In this document: one piece after another, positions 1 through 11,112 of the stretch
Layout: every line of letters starts with the position of its first letter
Position numbering within the stretch: position 1 is the stretch's first letter
NCBI GenBank assembly: GCA_944989445.1
Contig: CALYLW010001203.1
Span: 110,313 to 174,312, forward strand
Reading direction: 5' to 3'
From: Ampullaceana balthica
Lineage: Eukaryota > Mollusca > Gastropoda > Lymnaeidae
DNA: 64,000 bases
Notes under the pieces: generated by a model
Database searches by the model: none
What the model was told of the DNA's origin: nothing
The model's input: only the letters and a program-made list of their open reading frames with translations
Position numbers and translations under genes: made by a program

Positions 1-175
1 CCATTCTTGGTGAAAACTCTTCCCGGATACGAGCCCATGCCCATATCTTAGTTTCTTAATAAATATTTTAAAGAACTATTTTAATTGGATATACTATGTT
101 ATATTTATATGTACTAAAGTTTATCAACTCAGTGTGTATCTGTATGATGTGACCCGTATTTCATCAGTTGCCAGC
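1..175. repeat. Old repeat, copy A (truncated at the window start)
   Basis: This stretch resembles an interrupted second copy at 5124-5165, 5388-5484 and 9230-9265. Both share the order CTTCCCGGA, ATCTTA, GTTTCTTA, GTATCTGTATGA / CCTGTATGA, CCGTATTTCATC and TTGCCAG. Copy B was split by a hAT MITE and a 3.7-kb hAT element, so this copy shows the unbroken state. The family is not recognised and no coding signal was seen. Confidence 0.45.
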
Positions 176-1183
176 ATGGGCGCCCGCAGAAACAGAAAAT
201 TTTCTAGGGGGGAGGGGAAAAATATTTTCGAAGTGGTTATATCTCCGTGTAACGCTGACCATTATACGGAGATTTTTTTGATCCCCATAACTGTAAGGCC
301 GTCTGAAAGCGTTATAGCAAGATTTTTTATTTATTTATTTTTTGGCTGGTCACGTGACCATTAATTAAAATTCTATCCAGGTCAGTAAAACTTTTCGATT
401 GTAATAAAATATACGCGTACGCCTTTTACTTTTGCCAAAAAGTTTTGGAAGTGTGTTATGGTACTTGACTACCAAAAGCGGCAACTGCGGTAACCCCCCC
501 CCCTTCCCTTTCCTAAAAGCTTCTGATATAAGATTATTAAAATTTTAATTATTTAATTAATACATATTTCACCCCTTCACCCCTTTGTCACAAAAAGTTA
601 TACCCCCTACAATATGACGTCACAAAGCTTTGCGAAGCCCCCGCCCCCCCCCCATAAAAGCCATATTTTGTATTTGAAAATAAGAATGTTTTAAATCATT
701 TTTGTGTGGTCATTTAAGTATGTATTTAGTGTAATGCTGCACTCTAAAATTGTAGCACGCGTGAAGCCATTTAAAACTTCATTAAATAAATTGTAAGCAA
801 TCGAATATTAGAGTGGAAGTTTTATTTAAAGTTGCGCGATTTATGTGACGTAACAGTTCTTAAACTCACCCCTCCTCCTTATCACACATCGTCACAAATA
901 TTAACATATTCGCCTTAAAAATATACATAATAAAAATACTTATGTTCAAAACAACGTTTGACTCACAACATACAGTGGTACATAAAATAATTAATATTGT
1001 AGAGAGCCTCCGGGTATGTGGGTGTATTGAACCTCGTTACTGGTTGGACTTTACACTCTGCTTTCAGTCAACTCAAACACCAAGACTCTAAGACGATATG
1101 AACTGAAGAATTTCGCCGCTGGCGTGAGTGTGACGAAAAACTTCTTATTTCATTTTTGTGAACAAACATATTTTATAAATGAG
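176..1183. other. Non-coding stretch with a PIF/Harbinger-like MITE fragment (about 565-895)
   Basis: No gene is supported here. Within it, 565-895 matches the interior of the PIF-like MITE family seen more completely at 51069-51805: CCCCCTACAATATGACGTCAC, a TTTGAAAAT spacer, ATTAAATAAATTGTAAGCAATC and TTTATTTAAAGTTGCGCG occur in the same order. The ends are missing. The remainder is AT-rich with short G or C homopolymers. Confidence 0.45.
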
Positions 1184-3611
1184 CAGTGGCGTAGCTAGAA
1201 CTTTTGCCGCCCGGGGCGGTCTTCAATGTGCCGCCCTTTTTAGGCACCTGGGGCGGGGAGGGGAGTCATACACTTGTGACGATGTGTGACGAGGAGGGTG
1301 TGTTTGAGAAATGTGACGTCACGTCAAAATGTGCAACTTTAAATAAAATTTCCACTTAAATATTGATTACTGACACTTTATTTAATGACGTTTACGTAAA
1401 ACGCGTGTTACAATATTATAGTGCAGCCTTGCACTAAAAACATACTTAAATGACAAAATTTGATTTGAAACATGCTTATTTTTCAAATAGAAAAAATGGC
1501 TTTTAAGGTCGGGGCCGTTAAAGCTTTATGAAATAAAATTGAAGAAGGGGTCTAAGTTTTTGTGACGACGTGTGCCGAGGGCGGAGGTGGTGAAAAATCA
1601 GCAAAAATCGTGTGATGTCATTTTTGGACGGCAAATTACCTTATACTATGTATGTTTTTTATAAATTAATAAACATGAATAAATAATTGTAATTGAAACA
1701 AAGTAAAGGTGGGTAACATGTTTAGCATTGCATGCCATATTTATGTAAGCAGTAATAAAAGAGGCCTCATAAGATGATATATCTATAAATACACATTTAT
1801 AAAAACACACTATACATTTTTAAAGGCCACAAGAAAGTTACTGAGGCGCCCCCCCCCCATGAGACAAACAAAACATATCCAAAAATTACACACCAAAAAA
1901 AAACATTATCAATTACTATTCTTTTATTTTATATTTATAAATAAATGATTTTTTTAATTAACAACGAAATTGTACACATTAGTATGTAATCATATTTATA
2001 CATTTACTTTCATAACTTTTATAATAGAAAAATCGTGTATTATGCTAAAAAAAAACTTTAATGATTTGTAATATCTTGTTCTATGGACAAAATTGCAAGG
2101 TCTTAAATCGCTCATTGTGGAACGAAGATAATTTTTATCAACTTCACTTTGGAGAAGCTCCTTTCACAACTAGCGACACTGATAGCAATTCTTGAAAAAA
2201 TTCATAGCAAAATTACAATGTTGGGTACAGAATTTTCCAATCTTACTGTTGAATCAATTTTAATAGACCAAGGGGGCCTTGCAGCGCGCGCTTTTCTAAC
2301 ATAATGTCTCTTCTTGTAGTGTAGGCACAGCCATAAGAACCTGGATCCTTTTTCTTTCAATATTGAACTGTTCTTTATTTTATCAATGTCAATAAACTAA
2401 TTTATTTGATGTTCAAATGCATCATTTAGTAGGTTACATGTATTATATACGAATATTTTCTTGCAAGGATTTGCAACTCATCAAAGAGTTCTTTTATTTT
2501 CTTTTATAACTCCATCCATGGATAAAAACATTTCCCGTTGTGCTTCTCAATCTAAAGATAGAACCACGTCTTCTTAATTTTCCCACTCATATTTTTTTCT
2601 CCTTCTAACTCAGCTTTCAGTTGATAACTCCAACTTTTCACAAATTGTTTGGCTGAAATAACAGCGTTTTGTATTAGCACATCTCTTTGTTCCATGCAAT
2701 GGGTTTGCATTAATTTTAAAAAATGAAGGGTTCCCTTAAATTGAGATAACATCGAAAATGAAAGGATTGCATTGAATTGAGTAAAATTCCAGAATCTGAT
2801 CTCGTTTTATACGAGTTACTTCTTCAGATGTCAATTTTTCCAAGACGCTTGAAATTATAAGGTTATGTCTTTTTCGAAATTATTTATGCCTAATTTGGTG
2901 TTAGTTAACGGAGGAATTTGAATATTTTTATGTTCTTGCCATAAATCTTAATAATTTTCCATAAAATAGACGAATTCAAATTATTTACACATTACTTTAA
3001 TTGAATAAGCGTAACATTTTAATAAATAACCGTATTTTAATGAAAAACACAAATACTTATTTGTGTTACTTTAATGCAATATTAATAACGTACCTTACGA
3101 TATTTTTTCTTAAAACTCAACAGTAATATAAATTACTACTTTCAAGTTAATCACAATATTTGAACCACCATGCCTTGTAGGTACTTCTTCGGGCATCATT
3201 CTGCGATTGTCGAAATTCCACGCAAAAAACCATCGTGGCGCTATTAATAGCACATATTATTGGGCCCAGCGATGATGTGTGTTTTGTTTAGTTTTCTTAT
3301 AAAAAGCGTCACCTGGTCGTATACCGCTAAATTTTTCAATCAAATCGAAACCTTTTTTGAGTGATTTTAAATTTTTGAACGGTTTTACGTTAGTTATAAC
3401 ATCCACTATGTAATCAAACAAATGTTGTGGGAATCCTTTAAAAAAGATTAGAAATTACGAATATTTTTGTTTCACCTTGGTTTTCCCCCTTAAAAAGAAA
3501 AAGGGTGGTTGTCGGAATAGGTTGTACTTTTCAAATTCCCACAAATGCCGCCCCTATATGTGTGTCGCCCGGGGCGGACCGCGCCCATCGCCCCCTCTAG
3601 CTACGCCACTG
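1184..3611 (-). mobile_element. Degraded hAT element with transposase remnants on the minus strand
   Basis: The left end reads CAGTGGCGTAGCTAG and the right end is its inverse, CTAGCTACGCCACTG, matching hAT terminal inverted repeats. The flanking octamers do not match, so the target duplication is lost or one border is rearranged. The minus strand keeps pieces of a ZMYM1-type hAT transposase at 2552-2752 and 2060-2190. A reverse-oriented PIF-like MITE fragment sits inside at about 1247-1633. Confidence 0.6.
2055..2760 (-). pseudogene. hAT (ZMYM1-type) transposase remnant
   Basis: Minus-strand frames near 2060-2200 read CERSFSKVKLIK, then NYLRSTMSDLR, then LAILSIEQDI. These are the successive motifs of the hAT C-terminal dimerisation domain, but they lie in different frames, so at least two frameshifts separate them. 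The piece at 2552-2752 (start MLSQFKG, end KKTWFYL) is in the expected upstream position. The remnant cannot encode a working transposase. The hAT family is confident; the subfamily is a judgement from motif wording. Confidence 0.6.
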
Positions 3612-3902
3612 TGCCGGATACTTGAGACTGCGATTGGCCCAGCTCTTGATCCTGTGTGTGTCGACAATTCGGCCTGGACAGGACTGCAGTCAGGAGATCA
3701 GGTTAAATCGCTTACTGTCGGGTGCACCAGGAACCAGACTAAAAATAGAAAATTATATTTGGATAGTTTGCTCTATTTTGTCCATAATTCGTCCACATTG
3801 TCGGCAACCGCTAGTTACTGCAATCTCAGAAGGAAGGAAATTCTACACTATTGGTCCCATTTTATACCACAGACATCCAGTACGATTCCGTTGCATAATA
3901 AG
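3612..3902. other. Unassigned stretch between two hAT elements
   Basis: About 290 bp with an open frame that I cannot assign. It ends in ATAATAAG, the left copy of the target duplication of the next element. It looks like host or older repeat sequence exposed between two insertions. Confidence 0.3.
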
Positions 3903-5115
3903 CAGAGGCGTCACTAGGGTTGGTGTCACTCGGGGCGGTAGCTCATGGTGTCACCCCCCTCTCAACGACAAAACGGCCCCGACAATTGGGCTCCGACATA
4001 ACGGCTCTGACAAAACGGCCGTGTTCTAATAGACGGACTAATAGCAAAATGTACAATCAAATTTTATTTTCGTATCTTTATTCACCTATTCAGTTTCAGG
4101 TTTAGCTCACAATAAACAATAATAATGACATCACAATAGTGAATTTAATAGCCTTTACGCGAAATGGTACCAATCGCGGTAGTTTGTTGACAAGAAACAA
4201 TATAATAACATAACAAGAAATAATTTTACAATTCACCACTTTTTTAAGGGAGAAAAAATTGACAAAAGCTTAAAATGAAAAAAAAAGAAATAAAGTTTTT
4301 GTTATAAAATTATAACAATTTGTCTGGGGCCGTTTTGACCGGGGCCGTATGTCGGGGCCGTTTTGTCCGGGGCCGTTTTGGCGGGTCACTAACCCATAGA
4401 ATTCCTCCGAGTCTTCCAGTGCCAAATAACGATAACATACAGAATTTTAAATTTTGGTGTCACACCTTGTGATGGTGTCACCCGGTGCGGTCCGCACCCT
4501 TCACACCCCCTAGTGACGCCATTGCTTAGAGTACATTATATTAAAATAGATATGCATGTTTACACACCTTTAATAAATATAAATCAAACAAAAATATTAA
4601 CTCAAAGACATTTAATACATAATATTCTTATAAGAAACAACAAACAAGGAAACCTATCTTTTGATTTTTTGGAGAAAAATATTATTCCGCTACCCCTCCC
4701 CCCCCCCGATTGTGGTGTAGGGAGTAGTGAGGTGGGGTTCGTCTCACCATGGTGTCGGTATGTCAAAGCCAAGTTGGCTTTATTTCATTTAAAACAAAAG
4801 ACACCACCTTTTAATGTCCAGCCTTTTTAATTCTCTCTCCGGTGCGGCTGTTTCGTTTCTTTTTTTCCCCATAATTTGTTTTATTTTAGATTGTTGAGAC
4901 TGTTATATTATTGCATGGTAACTGATATTTTTTTTAATTAATAAGTTTCCGCGTTTAACGTATTTCATTGTATTTTTTTTTCCAAAAGAAATAATTGGTC
5001 GTCTCTTTTATGACATCAAATCTTACACAGTAACATTTTAGATGTTGGTGTCACCCCCCTGATGGTGTCACCCGGGGCGGCCCGCCCCCACCGCACCCCC
5101 CTAGTGACGCCACTG
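3903..5115. mobile_element. Non-autonomous hAT element, perfect 8-bp target duplication
   Basis: Termini are CAGAGGCGTCACTAGGG on the left and CCCTAGTGACGCCACTG on the right, inverted copies with one mismatch. The flanks 3895-3902 and 5116-5123 are both ATAATAAG, which fixes the borders. The element has two right-end-like segments: the real end at 5115 and an internal one at 4524. It also contains a nested palindromic MITE (about 3966-4387) and a fragment of a pogo-like element (about 4670-4880). No transposase was seen. Confidence 0.8.
3966..4387. mobile_element. Nested MITE with GGGGCCGTTTTG-type ends
   Basis: The left end carries GACAAAACGGCCCCGAC with variants and the right end carries inverse copies (GGGGCCGTTTTGTCC) repeated several times. 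A relative of the host hAT element at 31979-32175 lacks this block between CACAAC and TTACCCCATAG. That indicates a later insertion. Border positions are approximate. Confidence 0.55.
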
Positions 5116-5173
5116 ATAATAAGATTCAATTCTTGGCGGAAACCCTTCCCGGACACGATCCCATACTTTAAAG

Positions 5174-5379
5174 CAGTGTTTCTCAATTATTTTCTGTCAA
5201 GCGCCCCCCCCCCTTTTTAGGAAGAAAGAAAACATTTCGCGCCCCCCGCATAACTGTAAATAGTATCATTTGTCTATAAAATTGTTATAAATACACCTCT
5301 GCATAACGGTCAAACGAGCCCCCCTTTACGGAGTCTCGCCCCCCCCTGGGGGGCGCGCCCCACTATTTGAGAAACACTG
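5174..5379. mobile_element. hAT MITE (CAGTGTTTCTCAA family), copy 1
   Basis: The ends are CAGTGTTTCTCAA and TTGAGAAACACTG, flanked by identical octamers CTTTAAAG at 5166-5173 and 5380-5387. The interior is C-rich then G-rich and non-coding. A reverse-oriented copy lies at 46104-46308, with its own duplication CATTATTG. This copy interrupts the old repeat that is intact at 1-175. Confidence 0.88.
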
Positions 5380-5599
5380 CTTTAAAGGGATCTTACCAAT
5401 CATAGTTTCTTACTTTTTATATTATCTAAAAGAACTTTTTTAATTTGATAAATTCACTAAAGCTTATCAAATCTGTATGTTCCTGTATGAGACAGTGGCG
5501 GATTTAGCTATAGGGCAGGGGGGCGGTTTGCCCCCCCCCCGCGCCCCTGTTGGGTCTGAAATGGCGCCCCCTAAAGACGCCCTCGATGAACACTAAAAA

Positions 5600-7706
5600 G
5601 GCGTCACAAGAGCAGAAAAAAGATTGCTAAACACGAAACTTCTAATCAACACCAAACTGCTTGCTAAATATCGTATTTCAAATGACGAAACTGTACTATC
5701 TGGTTTAAATCAATCACTCGCATCTGAATTATCGGTGACTATTGATAATGAAGTTAACTCTGCACAATTCTTTTCTTTAATTATTGATTCGACCATTGAT
5801 ATATCTAGAATTGATCAGATGTCAGTTTCTTTATGTTAATTTTTTAAAATCAGGACATGTTGTGGAAATTTTTATAGGCTTTTATACTTTAGTAATCAGC
5901 GGTTGGATAGTGAAGTCAATACTGCGCTCAACTCCCAAGCTGAGGGGCGTGGGATCTAGCCCACGTTAAAGCCACAATAAAAATGGAATGACCAACGCTA
6001 AGAAAGTCCTCCACTGACTTAGGGGCGCCCACCAAGGTCTACAAAGCCCCGCCCCTAGTAAGTTCTAATGGAAAACATTAGGACCCCTTACGACCACCGG
6101 TTATGGGACTTATATTTTAAAATGCTGCCGCATTTGCTGAGAAGATTTTAACGGAACTACAAAAGCGAAACATTGATTTCACACTATGTTGAGGACAGGC
6201 ATACTCTGGAATTAAGAGTGGCCTTGAAACTCAAATAAAGAAACTTTCACCCAATTGTTGTGCCCATGTTTTGAATTTGGTTACTATCGAAGCAATGTCT
6301 GTAAATACTGATGTACAGTTGTTTTTCGGCACAGCTTTAAGGTTGTAGTTGTATCCATTCCTATCGTCTAGTTTACCACGTCTACATACTCTTAAAGAAC
6401 ACCAGAAATCTCAATATGAATCAACAGTAGATACTCTGAAACGACTTTCTGATACAAGATGTGCAAGCCGTAAGTATGTAGTTCATGCAGTTGTTGGATC
6501 ATTCTCTGCTATTCTAGCCATACTTTTTCAGGGGAATCAACAGAATATAAAGCAAGTGTCAGAGCAGAAGCTATGAGTCTATCTGTTTTAATAACAAAAT
6601 ATTATTTTGTTTTTCTGATGCTATTTGTACAAAAGTTATCTTCATGTTATCAAACTACTTGCAACGTCTTTGCAAAACGATGTTGGAAGAAATAAGTTTG
6701 TTGAAATTAGAAGCGATGAAGCTTATAAAATTCTGAATGTAGATGTCAAATCATTTATTAAAGAAAATTGTTCCAAACTAGATGTTGAAACAGAATTTAA
6801 AGAAAAGCGATGTGCAAAAAAGAAAAGTATGGCCGGCGAACTTAGCAGAGCTAAAATGGCTGATGATCCAACTACACGCTTTAAATCTGAAACGTACTTC
6901 ACTATCATGGATACACTTGTAACACAAATAGATTATCGATTTAAAGACTTTTGGAGAACAGTTACTTATTTATATTGTATTGATCCATCACAAATGTCGG
7001 AAGAAAATAAAGATTCTCTTCAACGTTTATGCAAAATTTACAAACACGACATTAACCTTGAAGAAGCAATCGTAGAATATGATACCTTCAAAGATTTGTA
7101 AGTATGGGCGTCATTAGGAATTTTTCAAGGGGGGGGGGAAATCCCACTTTTTTTAAATTTTAACTGACAATGCCATACAGGTACAATTTTCAATTAAATT
7201 CAAGTTCAGTATAAAATAAGGGTTGAAAAAAGCCTTAGAAATTAATAAGACTTACAAATTAGTGCTGTAATAGCTAAAATACAACATTTATTAATGCATT
7301 TAATAAATTAAAAACTTTTTTTCTCAAATGTAGGGGGGGGGGCAAATGCCCCCCTTCCCTACGCCCATGTTTGTAAGCAGCAATTTCACTATTATAACCT
7401 AGTGAACTACAACTTAAAAAAAAGGTTCAGCTATTCTTTGCTGAAAAACAAATGGCATCAGGTATCCCTAATTTGTCAATACTTTATAAAATTTACTTGA
7501 CTCTTCCTGTTAGCAGTGCTACTGCTGAAAGAAGTTTCAGTAGATTGAAACTCATCAAAAATTATTTGCGCTCAACAATGACAAACAAACGTCTGTCTGG
7601 ATTTGCATTAATTTCAATTGAACGTGATCTAGCTGAGAATGTTGACTTTGAATCAACGATAAATCGTTTTGCTTCAATGAAATCAAGTAGAAAACAATTT
7701 ATATAG
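5600..7706 (+). pseudogene. hAT (ZMYM1-type) transposase, frameshifted
   Basis: Open segments at 5624-5839, 6349-6576, 6625-7101 and 7452-7706 follow the order of a ZMYM1-like hAT transposase. The first carries AQFFSLIIDSTIDIS, matching the early catalytic strand with its conserved Asp. The middle has LKRLSDTRCASR. The last has LPVSSATAERSFSRLKLIK and YLRSTM, the C-terminal dimerisation domain, which is intact to its stop at 7706. Frames change between segments, and the 267-bp MITE at 7103 cuts the chain. The stop-bearing gaps make it a pseudogene. Genes of this family can be domesticated, but nothing here suggests constraint. Confidence 0.75.
7103..7369. mobile_element. 267-bp MITE inserted in the hAT transposase
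   Basis: The left end TATGGGCGTCATTAGG and the right end CCCTACGCCCATG are imperfect inverted repeats. Flanks 7095-7102 and 7370-7377 are both TTTGTAAG, an 8-bp duplication typical of hAT-type insertion. It is non-coding with G-rich and C-rich ends. A similar left end (CATGGGCGCCCGCAG) occurs at 175-189. Confidence 0.82.
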
Positions 7707-7723
7707 GGCCCAGGGCTCTATCT

Positions 7724-7850
7724 TATTTTATCTATCTTATCTTATCTGTTACAGAAGCTCCTTCTATACAGAAGACTATTGCGTCCTATGCTTATACATT
7801 GTGTGTGTTTAGTCCTGCATTCTCATTAGAGTTTTAAATGTTTATTTAAG
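7724..7850 (-). repeat. 3' tail of the Jockey/CR1-type LINE family
   Basis: The sequence TTATCTTATCTG, CTCCTTCTATACAGAAGA, TTGCGTCCTA and TTAGTCCTGCATT matches the 3' end of the LINE copy at 55203-56571, read on the minus strand. It carries no coding sequence. Related tails occur at 49490-49640, 51373-51716 and in the SINE at 57320-57606. Confidence 0.65.
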
Positions 7851-7989
7851 GAACTTAAAATCATTGTTTGTGTAAAGTTCATTGATTTTCCCAAAGTATG
7901 ATGCTCAAATTTCCAGTGATAAATTATTTTTTTTAAATTCTGAAGAATATTGTTAAGTTTATTTATAAGTAAAATATTATTGGCACTCT

Positions 7990-8022
7990 TTGTGTGTGTT
8001 TGTGTGTGTGTGTGTGTGTGTG
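7990..8022. repeat. (GT)n microsatellite
   Basis: About 30 bp of GT/TG dinucleotides with one TTT interruption, inside the hAT element. Confidence 0.9.
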
Positions 8023-8139
8023 TTATTAATCCTGACCAATCCGCTCCACCAAAGTCTCTGTGTTTTTAACCACGTTTTATTAACTCACTTTCGTTCCTGT
8101 GGCATTGTCCAAGATTTTTTCAAATCTGAATACGTAAAA

Positions 8140-8530
8140 TTGAACCACTTCTGATGGTCCTAGAGATCTGAAAATTTTACCACAGATAGATCTTGGATGA
8201 CAATGCATTGTGTCAAAATTTAAGATCGATCGAATGTACCGTTATTAAATTATTGAACTTTTTAGTTTATCTATAGTCTATATATAAGCATCTGTAACAG
8301 TCTGCTTTTGTTGACATCCGTGAGTTCACCCCGTGACCACATCACAGTGTTTTTAAAACGTTGGGCGGGCGCTTGTGAGGTGTTTGGTAAAATAAAAAGA
8401 GGTAAAAAAATATTTTTAAAAACCAGGTTGTTAGGCCTATAAGTGGACTAAAAAGAATAAAATAAATAGAAGTAAAAAAAAGATTTTAAAAACCACGTTT
8501 TTTATAAGCGGACTAAAAAGAAGAAAATAA
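8140..8530. repeat. Fragment of the CT-rich repeat family, then a local duplication
   Basis: 8140-8290 matches the interior of the elements at 10149-11112: GACAATGCATTGTGTCAAAAT, GATCGATCGAATGTACCGT and TTTTTAGTTTATC occur in order, without the CT-rich head. About 8380-8530 then holds two imperfect copies of a ~75-bp unit built on TTTTAAAAACCA, TATAAG and GGACTAAAAAGAA. Confidence 0.5.
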
Positions 8531-9237
8531 TTTAAAACTTATAAGTTCAAGTACTTTGATTTAATATGACTAAAAACGTGGGGCAGGTGTTTGGTATAAA
8601 AATTAAAGATTTCTAATTTAGAAGGCGAAAGAGAGATCTATAAGTGAGAGTATGAGTGATAAGCGCTTTTTAGACGTTTTATTTATCCCAAAGACTATAA
8701 ACTTATTATGATGAGTTTTCTATGTTAAAGTCTGCTAGGATATTCAGCAATTGAAAGTCAACACAAAAGGATTTTGAGAAATTTAGATTTTGTCACAAAT
8801 AACAGCTCCCAAATTAACTACCATTTTCATAAATTCAATTGATTAACCATATCTACTTAAGACTAGATGTTTCTTTTTGTCTAGCAAGTTGCCACAGGGC
8901 AACTCTGAAAATGTATGTAACATAAACAGCACACCTTAGATTTCATATTTGAGACTGCAGCAGTCTTTTAAGATGAAAACCTTTAAAGTAAATCTCAAGT
9001 GAGCAGATTTTTTTTCAACATAAAATATATAGCAATAATGGTGAATCTCATATCAAATTTCTAAACTTCATTGCAGAACCATTAATTTAGACAAATGAAT
9101 TTTATTTCAATTTCAGCACCTAGAAATATTTGCACTAAGTGAATGAATATAAAAAAATGTTGCGGCACCCCCTGAAATTCTCCTGCCCCCCCCCAACTCC
9201 CCACGCAGACAAACCTAAATCCGCCACTGGTATGAGA

Positions 9238-10145
9238 GCCGTATTTCATCTTTTGCCAGTGACCCATTACTTTTCAATATGATTTTAAGCACACTATGTT
9301 TATCATTCAACGTATTTTTGATTTTCAGTTCCCGTTTACTTTCCCCTTTATTATTGAAAAAAGTAATTTAATTGCTTTTTTAAAAAATCAAGAACCGATC
9401 GTTAGGTTTTGAATGAAGAATGGGGACGAAACATACGTTTTTTTTTAAAAATGAAATGAAAGGACCGGAAAACTATTTGCCCCCACCTTTAAAAAACCAT
9501 CGCAATGCCAACTACAACCTGTGATTGGTCGACCCCAGTGAGGGTCATTCGTAATGCTTATTTGCACACGACTTGTTCTTGTTCTGGTGAATTATATAGA
9601 TAGATTTTGCCACATCAATCTTTTGCTATCAGACGTCATGGAATTTGGTCCAAATTACAGCATATAGCTTCGTCGGCTTTTTTGTAATAAATACGTTGTT
9701 CAGTAATAAAACGCCATCAATTTTATTTTTTAACATCATTTTTACGTTATTGTAATGTGTCGTCATAACATCTTACAATGTTGAGTTTCCTTATAAATAT
9801 AATGTTTTCGATACAGAAAAAATCTACGAGTCGATATCTTTTTTTAAAGATGAGGTCGAGGGCCAGTTAAATTTAAAGCGCTGGCCGTATTTGGCCTGCG
9901 GGCCGGACTTTAAGACAACCCTTCCATAAAGGCACCTCATACACCTGTGAGAGGTATAAAAATTTAAATAAACAAACGTTGATGGGTTGTAGCTGATCGA
10001 GAGGGTGAAATTATTTTAAAGTCTCCTTTTTTCAGTGGCCTCATTGTCAGCAGTGCTTAGCTATTGTGGTCGGGGGAAGAGTTTCGTTATTGATGGGAGA
10101 TTTTTTTTTCTAATGCAGCTATTTTGTGTGGCTCGTTATTTTTAA
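9238..10145. other. Non-coding stretch; older repeat debris
   Basis: 9238-9265 continues old repeat copy B. A short piece near 9850-9920 (CTGGCCGTATTTGGCCTGCGG, GGCCGGACTTTAAGACA) resembles the right end of a hAT-type repeat; a related end lies near 14806-14840. No gene is seen. Confidence 0.4.
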
Positions 10146-10148
10146 TTT

Positions 10149-10605
10149 TAAATCCCTTATATTAACTTCACCGGCGTCTCTCTCTCTCTCTCTCTGTCTG
10201 TCTGTCATCATCTCTCTCTGTCTTGGGCGGGCGAAAAAACAAAAGTCGAAAATGACCCACTTCCCGTGATCCGATCGAGCTGAAATTTGGCACACGGACC
10301 CGTCTCTCCTAACAATGCATCGTATCAAAATTTCAAATCGATCGAACGTACCGTAATTAAATTAATGCATTTTTAGTTTATCATGAAATGAGGTATGTAA
10401 TTCAAATTCGCGGTTTGTTATTGTTTTTTTATCTTCCACTTCCATGTGAGAGTTTGAGTTGACGCCGACCGTCGTGCCGACACCCCCTCATGTCCCACCC
10501 CCACCCCCCGTTATTAAAGACAAGGGACATCACTCGGTGTCAGTCTGTAAATGTTTGTAGCGTTGGAACATAATCAATACTTTTAGTTCTGTCTCATATA
10601 TAAGG
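10149..10605 (+). repeat. CT-rich repeat element, tandem copy 1
   Basis: It starts TTAAATCCCTTATATTAAC, has a CT/GTCT microsatellite, a conserved core (GATCGAGCTGAAATTTGGCAC) and ends ATATATAAGGGATTTATAG. The ends are inverted relatives. A second copy follows after a 43-bp spacer and a third lies at 29903-30327. Terminal wording and the internal microsatellite suggest a Helentron- or HINE-like non-autonomous element; this class call is an inference. Confidence 0.6.
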
Positions 10606-10647
10606 GATTTATAGTCAAAAACTTTGTTTTTACGTGTTTGTTTTATT

Positions 10648-11112
10648 AAATCCCTTATATTAACTTCACCGGCGTGTCTCTCTCTCTCTGTCTGTCTGTC
10701 TGTCATCATCTCTCTCTGTCTTGGGTGGGCGGAAAAACAAAAGTAAAAAATGACCCACTTACCGTGATCCGATCGAGCTGAAATTTGGCACACGGACCCG
10801 TCTCTCCTAACAATGCATCGTATCAAAATTTCAAATCGATTGAACGTACCGTAATTAAATTAATGCATTTTTAGTTTATCATGAAATGAGGTATGTAATT
10901 TAAATTCGCGGTTTGTTGTTGATTTTTTATCTTCCACTTCCACGTGAGAGTTTGAGTTGACGCCGACCGTCGTGCCGACACCCCCTCATGTCCCACCCCA
11001 ACCCCCGTTATTAAAGACAAGGGACATCACTCGGTGTCAGTCTGTAAATGTTTGTAGCGTTGGAACATAATCAATACTTTTAGTTCTGTCTCATATATAA
11101 GGGATTTATAGT
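10648..11112 (+). repeat. CT-rich repeat element, tandem copy 2
   Basis: Nearly identical to copy 1 over its full length, with a few substitutions and a shorter CT tract. It ends GGGATTTATAG directly against LINE sequence at 11113. The close identity suggests a recent tandem duplication or insertion into a resident copy. Confidence 0.65.

Larger units (their letters stand above)
5493..9229 (+). mobile_element. 3.7-kb hAT element carrying a broken transposase
   Basis: The left terminus CAGTGGCGGATTTAG and the right terminus CTAAATCCGCCACTG are perfect inverted repeats. Flanks 5485-5492 and 9230-9237 are both GTATGAGA, so the borders are secure. It encodes a ZMYM1-type hAT transposase on the plus strand in broken frames (5624-7706). 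It has since received a MITE (7103-7369), a LINE 3' tail (7724-7850) and a fragment of the CT-rich repeat family (about 8140-8290). Confidence 0.88.

Noticed and set aside
134..364. 76-residue open frame near the window start
   Set aside because: Spans a repeat boundary, no recognisable motif, no splice or start support.
3477..4029. Open frames crossing 3.5-4.0 kb on the plus strand
   Set aside because: They run across hAT ends and an element border; no single coding unit fits.
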